The position numbers and the translations under genes are program-made. The notes under the pieces were generated by a model, which was not told where the DNA came from, searched no databases, and worked only from the letters and a program-made list of their open reading frames with translations. Positions 22,089 through 27,423 of a DNA stretch of 27,423 nt are shown in pieces. Source of the stretch: CAZKXX01 sp964556705. Its GTDB lineage: Bacteria; Acidobacteriota; Terriglobia; UBA7540. Every line of letters starts with the position of its first letter. Within the stretch, counting starts at the first letter, position 1. The stretch lies in assembly GCA_964556705.1 (NCBI GenBank), contig CAZKXX010000045.1, positions 1 through 27,423 of the forward strand, written 5' to 3'.

Positions 22089-23099
22089 ATGATGAAGCGA
22101 GGGCTGATGATGCTTTTTCTCCTGGGAACGATGGCCGCCGGTCTTTCCGCCGCGGACGCGCGGGCGCCGGGTTCGCGCGGGCTGCTTCTGGTCTGCAACA
22201 AGTACGATCACACGCTCGGCATCGTGGACCCGGAAATGGGAAAGCAGATCGCGGTGATTCCGCTCAGCGATGTGACGGGTCATGAGGTGGCGGCGTCGCC
22301 CGACGGCAAGACGGCATACGTGCCGATTTACGGCACGGGCGGCGTGGGCGGTCCGGGGACCAACGGGCGGACGATGGACGTGATTGACCTGGCGACGAAG
22401 AAACGCGTGAGCGTTTTTGATTTCGGCCGCCCCGTGCGTCCGCACGACGCGCAGTTCGGCCCCGACGGGATGCTTTATGTCACGACCGAACTGACGAACA
22501 CGGTGGATGTCCTTGATCCGAAAACCATGAAAATTCTCGCGCAGATTCCCACCGGCCAGCCCGAATCGCACATGGTCGCTCTTTCGCGCGACGGCCGGCG
22601 CGCCTATACTTCGAACGCCCACGCGGGCACAGTGAGCGTTCTCGACCTCGTGATGCGCCAGCCCGTCGCGCAGATTCCCGTCTCCTCCTATGCCCAGCGC
22701 ATTTCGCTTTCCGTGGATGACGCTCTCGCCTTCACGGCCGACCAGACGGCGCCGCGGCTGGCGGTGATCGATACGGTGACGAACCAGATCGAGACCTGGG
22801 TCGAGCTGCCTTCGCGCGGTTACGGCACGGCGCCCACGCCCGACGGCCGCTGGCTGCTGATCGCCATGCCGGAAGCGAATCAGGTGGCCGTCCTCGATCT
22901 TCAAACGATGAAGGTGGCGCGCACGATTGACGTGGCAACGGACCCGCAGCTCGTGCGCGTGCGGCCCGACGGCGCCGTGGCCTTCGTCTCCGCACACACC
23001 GGCAAGGTCTCAGTCATCAACCTGACGACCTGGAAGGTGGAAAAGACCATTGAGGTAGGTCAGGGCGCCGACGGCATGGCCTGGGCCCCGAAGAATTGA
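22089..23099 (+). CDS. Secreted YVTN-type beta-propeller protein
   Basis: 336 residues from the ATG at 22089 (GGGAGG about 5 bases upstream); a TTG at 22074 is less likely. Signal peptide MMKRGLMMLFLLGTMAAGLSAADA. The body is a run of about seven blades with the YVTN/NHL-like pattern: LLLVCNKYDHTLGIVDPEMGKQIAVIPL, VAASPDGKTAYVPIYG, DAQFGPDGMLYVTTELTNTVDVLDPKTMKILAQIPTG, VALSRDGRRAYTSNAHAGTVSVLDL, LSVDDALAFTADQTAPRLAVIDTVTNQI, APTPDGRWLLIAMPEANQVAVLDLQTMKV and VRPDGAVAFVSAHTGKVSVINL. Such proteins act in the periplasm or outside the cell in binding roles; catalysis is not evident. Confidence 0.85.
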   Translation: MMKRGLMMLFLLGTMAAGLSAADARAPGSRGLLLVCNKYDHTLGIVDPEMGKQIAVIPLSDVTGHEVAASPDGKTAYVPIYGTGGVGGPGTNGRTMDVIDLATKKRVSVFDFGRPVRPHDAQFGPDGMLYVTTELTNTVDVLDPKTMKILAQIPTGQPESHMVALSRDGRRAYTSNAHAGTVSVLDLVMRQPVAQIPVSSYAQRISLSVDDALAFTADQTAPRLAVIDTVTNQIETWVELPSRGYGTAPTPDGRWLLIAMPEANQVAVLDLQTMKVARTIDVATDPQLVRVRPDGAVAFVSAHTGKVSVINLTTWKVEKTIEVGQGADGMAWAPKN

Positions 23100-23171
23100 C
23101 TCCCTGATTCATCGGATCATTGCGCCCGGGCCCTCCGAAGCTCCGCGGGCCGAGGGATCGAGAACCCCGCC

Positions 23172-23813
23172 TCAGACGATGATGACCTCGCAGCCCTTCA
23201 CCAGCGACTTGAATTTCTGCGCGTCCGCCTCGCTCCCCACAATCGCCGCGTAGTGCATCGGCACGGCCACTTTCGGCTTGAGTGCTTCGGCGGCCTGCGC
23301 CGCTTCTTCCGCGGTCATGACGTAGGTTCCGGAAACCGGGAGCAGAGCGATGTCGCACCGAACGTTCTTCATCTCTGGAACGAAATCCGTGTCACCGGCG
23401 AAATAGACCCGCGTGCCGTCCATCTTGAAGACGAAGCCCACGTGCTTCGCGCCGGGAGGATGAAAGAGCTTGCCCGGCTCCGGCCCTTTGTCGAGGTTGT
23501 AGGCAGGGACGGCTTCGATTTCAACTTTGCCCACCGTGACCTTGCCGCCGGGATCGACGAAGAATTTTTCTTTGGGTTTCACCGCGGCCAGCGCGCCCTT
23601 GCAGCTCGTGGCCGCGACGATGGACGTCGCGGGCGAGCAGACCTTGGCGAGGTCTTCGAGGCTCAGGTGGTCGAAGTGCTCGTGACTGATCAGAATGAGA
23701 TCGGCTTCGTCGGATTTCGTGACCTTGTAGGGATCGGTATAGATTTTCTTCGAGCCTTGAATCCGAAAAGTGTCGTGAGCGATGCGCGTGAAGTCGAGAT
23801 TGAGGACCTTCAC
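23172..23813 (-). CDS. Metallo-beta-lactamase-fold hydrolase (UlaG-like)
   Basis: 213 residues, starting with GTG at 23813 (GGAGGA about 7 bases upstream). The metal motif LISHEHFDHL (H44, H46, D48, H49) and later MDGTRVYFAGDTDF and VPMHYAAI are the usual ligand blocks of the UlaG/L-ascorbate-6-phosphate lactonase-like branch. Other core pieces: IYTDPYKV, VTVGKVEIEAVPAYN, PGAKHVGFVFKMDG, CDIALLPVSGTYVMTAEEAA. Probably a soluble metal-dependent hydrolase; stand-alone members act on phosphodiesters, lactones or N-acyl lipids, and substrate cannot be assigned. Convergent with the beta-propeller gene. Confidence 0.88.
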   Translation of the reverse strand: MKVLNLDFTRIAHDTFRIQGSKKIYTDPYKVTKSDEADLILISHEHFDHLSLEDLAKVCSPATSIVAATSCKGALAAVKPKEKFFVDPGGKVTVGKVEIEAVPAYNLDKGPEPGKLFHPPGAKHVGFVFKMDGTRVYFAGDTDFVPEMKNVRCDIALLPVSGTYVMTAEEAAQAAEALKPKVAVPMHYAAIVGSEADAQKFKSLVKGCEVIIV

Positions 23814-23960
23814 GGTGATTCCTCCGGTTGAGGGGTGGTGCGCGCGTTTCGGAGAATTCCGAAACAGCGCACTGCCTAAGAATACCAGAACTCGCGCGGA
23901 GGTTCGCGCTTTCCGGTCTCGCGGAATCGGGCTCGCGCCGTTGGCGATGTGAGGGCGGCC

Positions 23961-25499
23961 TCAGTGATGCTCGGGGCCCTCAGCGGCTTCGGTCGCCCGG
24001 CGAAGCGGAATCGGGCCCGGGTCGCCCTCCGGCCAGCGATCCGGAAACCGCGCGCGCAGCTCCTCGCGGAGAAAATTGGCCAGCGCCGCGCTGCCCAGCG
24101 CGTTGACGTGCACCCGGTCGGCGAAGAGGTCGTCGCGGCGAAGGACGGTGGGATTTCCGTCCACTTCGGCCGCGAGGCCCTCTTCGTTCAGCGCCTCAAC
24201 CCGCCCGCTGACATCCAGCAGGAGGAGGTTGGGGAACTCGTCGCGAAGGGTTTCCAGGTAGCGGTTCACGTGCTCGTGCCGCAGCAGGACCATGTCCGGA
24301 ATGTTGCCGACGACGACGGCGGCCCCCGTCGCGTGCAGGCGCGCGATGTAATCGCGGAGGTATCGTTTCCTGGACTCGGTGAGAAACAGCGAAAGCTTGA
24401 AGTCATGATAAAAGAGGTCGAGCGCCACAATCAGCGTGGGCTTCAGCCGCGCGACATAATCGAGAAAGGGCAGAAGGTCTTCGCTCTCCGCGCCTCCCCG
24501 CGCGAAAACGTGGAGGCGCTCTTCGGGCGTTCCCATGTGCCGGCTGAGGAGGCGTCCCGGCGACGGAGCTTTTTCGTCGGCCGAAACGCTCGCGCCCAGC
24601 ACTACGACGCGATCGAACAACGAGTCGCGGTCCGCGGCGGTCTTCTTTGCGCGCCGCAGCAGATCGAGCTTCAGGTTCACAATCTCGAGCAAGTAGCGTT
24701 GCAGCCGCAGATCGTGCCCGATGCGGTGGTGGTGCCGGTGAAGCAGCGGCTGGAGCAGGTTCCAGCTCCAGCCCCAGTGTTCCGTCTCCGGCTTGATGCG
24801 ATAGTTCCCCAGAACGTTTGTCCTTTCCGGGTCTTCGGGAATCAGCTTGCTCTTGCCCCGAAAGGGCAGGCCGCGCAGGACTCCGGCCCGCTGGTAAAAG
24901 TTGACGGCATAGCGGATGTTCGACGGCAGGCGGGGATTACGAAGCTGAAACGCGTCAATGTATATGGCGAGCGAGATTTCGAGATTTTCCTTGCGCAGTT
25001 CGCGCGCGAACTTGGCGATCGACCCCGTGCCCCAGCTGTGGCCGTAGGCCACAATCAGCGGTTGAGGGAGTAAGGCCGCGCCGCCGCTCGCTTCGCGGAT
25101 GTCGGCGACAAGTGCACGAACGTCCGTCGCCGCGCGGCGCCAGCGGAAATTGTTGTACGTCAGTGGGAGAACTTCGTCGCCACCGCCGATGTGTTTGTCC
25201 ACACGGTTGCGCAGGACGACGACGCCCGAAGCGCCGCTGTCTTTTGTCTCGATCCCGCCCGTGAATCCCACGACGATCATCCAGGGGCGCGGCAAATTCG
25301 CTTCCTGCATAACCGGCAGGTCGCCGGTTTCCGCGGGAAGCGAACGAAAACGAAACGTCTGTTCGGAGAGTTCCGCCAGCGCTTCGTGAGCTTCGCGATG
25401 AATCGCCTCCCAGGCGTCATCGGCGGGCGAAACCGGCGCGCCGGCGAGCGCCACGGCCGCGACAAGGAAACTCGCGAATTGACGATACAGAGTTCTCAT
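23961..25499 (-). CDS. Secreted two-domain protein: alpha/beta-hydrolase plus SGNH/GDSL-like domain
   Basis: 512 residues from ATG 25499 with signal peptide MRTLYRQFASFLVAAVALAGAP. Residues about 70-270 look like an alpha/beta-hydrolase: PWMIVVGFTGG strand and oxyanion segment, then the nucleophile elbow YGHSWGTG (S155), LAIYIDAFQ (possible acid D182) and a histidine-rich HRHHHRIGHD. Residues about 295-485 look like an SGNH hydrolase: VVVLGASVSAD (block I, GASVS instead of GDSLS), GNIPD (block III-like) and DRVHVNALGSAALANFL (block V, D461/H464). The two likely hydrolase folds in one chain suggest a lipase/esterase with two activities, or one active and one structural unit. Substrate unknown. 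Confidence 0.7.
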   Translation of the reverse strand: MRTLYRQFASFLVAAVALAGAPVSPADDAWEAIHREAHEALAELSEQTFRFRSLPAETGDLPVMQEANLPRPWMIVVGFTGGIETKDSGASGVVVLRNRVDKHIGGGDEVLPLTYNNFRWRRAATDVRALVADIREASGGAALLPQPLIVAYGHSWGTGSIAKFARELRKENLEISLAIYIDAFQLRNPRLPSNIRYAVNFYQRAGVLRGLPFRGKSKLIPEDPERTNVLGNYRIKPETEHWGWSWNLLQPLLHRHHHRIGHDLRLQRYLLEIVNLKLDLLRRAKKTAADRDSLFDRVVVLGASVSADEKAPSPGRLLSRHMGTPEERLHVFARGGAESEDLLPFLDYVARLKPTLIVALDLFYHDFKLSLFLTESRKRYLRDYIARLHATGAAVVVGNIPDMVLLRHEHVNRYLETLRDEFPNLLLLDVSGRVEALNEEGLAAEVDGNPTVLRRDDLFADRVHVNALGSAALANFLREELRARFPDRWPEGDPGPIPLRRATEAAEGPEHH

Positions 25500-25602
25500 C
25501 GTTGGGACGTCCGCGCTTCGCGAGTCGTGCGATCCGCGCGTAAAGACGACGCATGCCTATGTTAGCACTGGAACACTGAGGTCCGCCGAGCGGAACCCCG
25601 GC

Positions 25603-25617
25603 GGAATGAGGAATGAG
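25603..25617. repeat. GGAATGA x2 heptad
   Basis: Two GGAATGA units at 25603 and 25610, plus a G. Lies in the 160-base spacer between the secreted hydrolase and the tRNA; nothing else is seen there. Confidence 0.5.
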
Positions 25618-25660
25618 CGGAACCACGGCGATGTCAAATTTGAATGGGTGAGAAACAAAA

Positions 25661-25736
25661 TGGTGAGCCGTGAGGGAATCGAACCCCCAACCTACTGATT
25701 AAGAGTCAGTTGCTCTACCAGTTGAGCTAACGGCCC
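25661..25736 (-). tRNA. tRNA-Lys (anticodon CTT)
   Basis: 76 bases including an encoded CCA (25661-25663). Acceptor GGGCCGT pairs with ACGGCTC (one G-T wobble). The D-arm reads TAGCTCAACTGGTAGAGC, the anticodon arm ACTGA-CTCTTAA-TCAGT with CTT at the central positions, and the T-arm GGGGGTTCGATTCCC. It reads AAG codons (lysine). Located between the two-domain hydrolase and hypF. Confidence 0.96.
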
Positions 25737-25773
25737 ACAGCCGAACTCGAGCAGTTTAGCACAAGAAGCGGAA

Positions 25774-27423
25774 TCACCGGAAGCGCCATGCGGCGACCAA
25801 AGCCTGTCCGAGACTCAAGCCGCCGTCGCCCGCGGGAACCTCCGAGTGGGTGAAGACTTCAAACCCCGCGCTCTCGAGGCGGGCGCTGAGCCCGTCGAGC
25901 AAATAAACATTCTGAAACGTTCCGCCGCTCAGGCACACGCGGTTGAGCTCCGTCCGTTCGCGAATTCTCTCTGCCGCGCGCGCGAAGATTTCAGCCAGAC
26001 CGTTGTGAAACCGGCGGCTGACGGTTCGTGCGTCCGCGTCGCGTTTCAGGTCTTCGATCAGCGCTTCAAACATCGGACGCGTTTCAATCACCCAGCCGTC
26101 GCCGGTCGCAGCGAGTTCGAAAGGATACGCGCCCGCGTCCGCGGAGCCCCGCTGCGCGTTTTCGAGTTCGATGGCCGCCTGCGCTTCGTACGTCACGACG
26201 CTGCGAATTCCGGCGAGCGCCGCAACGGCGTCGAAGAGCCGTCCGCAACTCGAAGTGAGCGGAGAGTTCACTCCCGCTTCGATCATTCGCGCGAGCGTTT
26301 CCGTTTTTCGCGCCTCGAGCGCGCGAACGAAGGGAATCGGCAATTCGCGGAATCCCGGCCCGAAATGCCGGAGCAGATAACTGACGGCCATGCGCCAGGG
26401 CTCGCGGATGGCGGCGGCGCCGCCCGGCATGGGAACGTATTCGAGATGCGCCGCGCGCTCGAAGCCGCCAAAATCGGCAACCAGCACCTCGCCGCCCCAG
26501 ACGTGGCCGTCGGTTCCGTAGCCCGTGCCGTCGAGCGCGATGCCGATGACCTTTTCCTCGAGATGATTTTCGGCCATACAGCTCGCGATATGCGCGTGGT
26601 GGTGCTGCACTCCGAGGCGCTCGACGCCCGTCTGTTCGAGCGCCCAGCGCGTCGAAAAGTAATCCGGGTGAAGGTCGTAAGCGAGAATGCGAGGTTCGAC
26701 TTCCAGAATCTTCGTAAACTGGCGGACCGTTTCCTCGAAGAAGCGGTAGCTCTCCAGATTCTCCAGGTCGCCGACGTGCTGACTGAGGAAGGCGTGCGCG
26801 GCTTTCGTGACGCACAGCGTGTTCTTCAGTTCGCCGCCTGCGGCGAGGACGGTCGGCACCGGCTCGCGAAGCGACACCGGCACGGGCACGTAGCCGCGCG
26901 AACGGCGGAGCTGGCGGACGCGCCCGGCGTGCGCGCGGGTGACGGAGTCGTCGCAGCGGAGCAGGATGTCGCGATTGTGGACGAGGAAAAAGTCGGCGAG
27001 TTCCGCCAATCGCTCGACGGCTTCCGCATTGTCAATGGCGATGGGCTCTTCGCTCAAATTTCCGCTGGTCATGACGAGCGCTTCAAAGCGTCCTTGGGCG
27101 AAGAGCAGGTGGTGCAGCGGCGTGTAAGGCAGAAACAACCCGAGTTCGGCGAGGCCCGGCGCCACGAATTCGGCGACGGGGCAGTTCCGCTTCCTCGCGA
27201 CGAGCACGATGGGCCGCTCCGGACTCTCGAGCAATGCCGCGGCCTCCGGTTCGATTTCGCAGAACTCGCGCGCCGTGCTCAGGTCGCGGACCATGACGGC
27301 GAAGGGTTTGCCGACGCGGCGCTTGCGCTCGCGAAGCACAGAAACGGCTCGGTCATTCAGCGCGTCGGAGGCGAGATGAAATCCGCCCAGACCTTTCACC
27401 GCAACGACTCTTCCCTTTGCGAG
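25774..27423 (-). CDS. hypF: Carbamoyltransferase HypF, N-terminal part beyond the window
   Basis: About 550 residues of the normal 750-800 are present; the acylphosphatase and zinc-finger parts lie past position 27423. The visible part begins in the YrdC-like domain (AVKGLGGFHLASDA, RKRRVGKPFAVMVRD, LFLPYTPLHHLLF, VMTSGNLSEEPIA). The Kae1/TobZ-like domain follows: QHVGDLENLESYRFFEET, DLHPDYFSTRWA, the metal-binding histidines in VQHHHAHIASCMAENH, ALDGTGYGTDGHVWGGE, and CLSGGTFQNVYLLDGL near the C terminus. HypF makes the carbamoyl group that HypE turns into cyanide ligands of NiFe hydrogenase. No other hyp or hydrogenase gene is in the window; they are expected to the right or elsewhere. Confidence 0.95.
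   Translation of the reverse strand, partial: LAKGRVVAVKGLGGFHLASDALNDRAVSVLRERKRRVGKPFAVMVRDLSTAREFCEIEPEAAALLESPERPIVLVARKRNCPVAEFVAPGLAELGLFLPYTPLHHLLFAQGRFEALVMTSGNLSEEPIAIDNAEAVERLAELADFFLVHNRDILLRCDDSVTRAHAGRVRQLRRSRGYVPVPVSLREPVPTVLAAGGELKNTLCVTKAAHAFLSQHVGDLENLESYRFFEETVRQFTKILEVEPRILAYDLHPDYFSTRWALEQTGVERLGVQHHHAHIASCMAENHLEEKVIGIALDGTGYGTDGHVWGGEVLVADFGGFERAAHLEYVPMPGGAAAIREPWRMAVSYLLRHFGPGFRELPIPFVRALEARKTETLARMIEAGVNSPLTSSCGRLFDAVAALAGIRSVVTYEAQAAIELENAQRGSADAGAYPFELAATGDGWVIETRPMFEALIEDLKRDADARTVSRRFHNGLAEIFARAAERIRERTELNRVCLSGGTFQNVYLLDGLSARLESAGFEVFTHSEVPAGDGGLSLGQALVAAWRFR

Overview
The window is about 27.4 kb of high-GC bacterial chromosome with dense, mostly short-spaced genes on both strands. 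The content suggests a free-living, uncultured heterotroph: secreted glycoside-hydrolase-like proteins, Tat-type leaders, a glycerate/glyoxylate gene group, a cystathionine beta-synthase, and HypF, which implies a NiFe hydrogenase elsewhere. Acidobacteriota, or a similar high-GC soil or subsurface phylum, is my best guess from gene style only; nothing here proves it. A run of 100 Ns at 12672-12771, flanked by an exact 55-base repeat, indicates a metagenomic short-read scaffold.

Layout. 1-1001 (-) is the front of sucC, cut by the window edge, divergent from trpD (1180-2232, +). A secreted carbohydrate-binding/TIM-barrel-like protein follows (2284-4251, +), convergent with trpG/pabA (4356-4919, -). 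A 52-residue prepilin-like gene lies at 5200-5358 with a good sigma-54 promoter match just upstream. A Tat-exported sugar isomerase-like protein (5497-6465, +) converges on a Tat-type WbsX/GH99-like protein (6495-7775, -).

7975-12403 (+) forms a metabolic group: D-2-hydroxyacid dehydrogenase, a redoxin-fold protein without its catalytic cysteine, GlcG/HbpS, glycerate 2-kinase (overlapping glcG by 4 bases) and a tartronate-semialdehyde-reductase-type dehydrogenase. The two dehydrogenases and the kinase would funnel glyoxylate, hydroxypyruvate or tartronate semialdehyde through glycerate to 2-phosphoglycerate. A paired inverted REP-like element, a small rubredoxin-like gene and the assembly gap follow.

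12846-13196 (-) is a cupin. 13197-14407 is mostly non-coding and structured: three strong hairpins, one small winged-helix-like gene (13677-13937) and several short arrays. Then come an ICMT-type membrane methyltransferase, a secreted TPR protein, an APC permease (-), cystathionine beta-synthase, a RibD_C/DHFR-like reductase, a RelE/ParE-type toxin with a candidate antitoxin (-), Mrp/ApbC with its DUF971 neighbour, a YVTN beta-propeller protein, an UlaG-like metal hydrolase (-), an alpha/beta-hydrolase plus SGNH two-domain secreted protein (-), tRNA-Lys(CTT) (-) and most of hypF (-), cut by the right edge.

The most unusual signal is not a gene. Many intergenic spacers carry short degenerate tandem arrays that all keep a 7-base period but use different unit sequences (GGCAGAA, TTGACNN, GATTCNN, GGCACNA, TGGAAAN, GGAATGA, GANNNCT). 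They resemble in form the heptanucleotide STRR repeats of heterocystous cyanobacteria, in what looks like an unrelated genome. The second most interesting item is the sigma-54-driven mini-prepilin.
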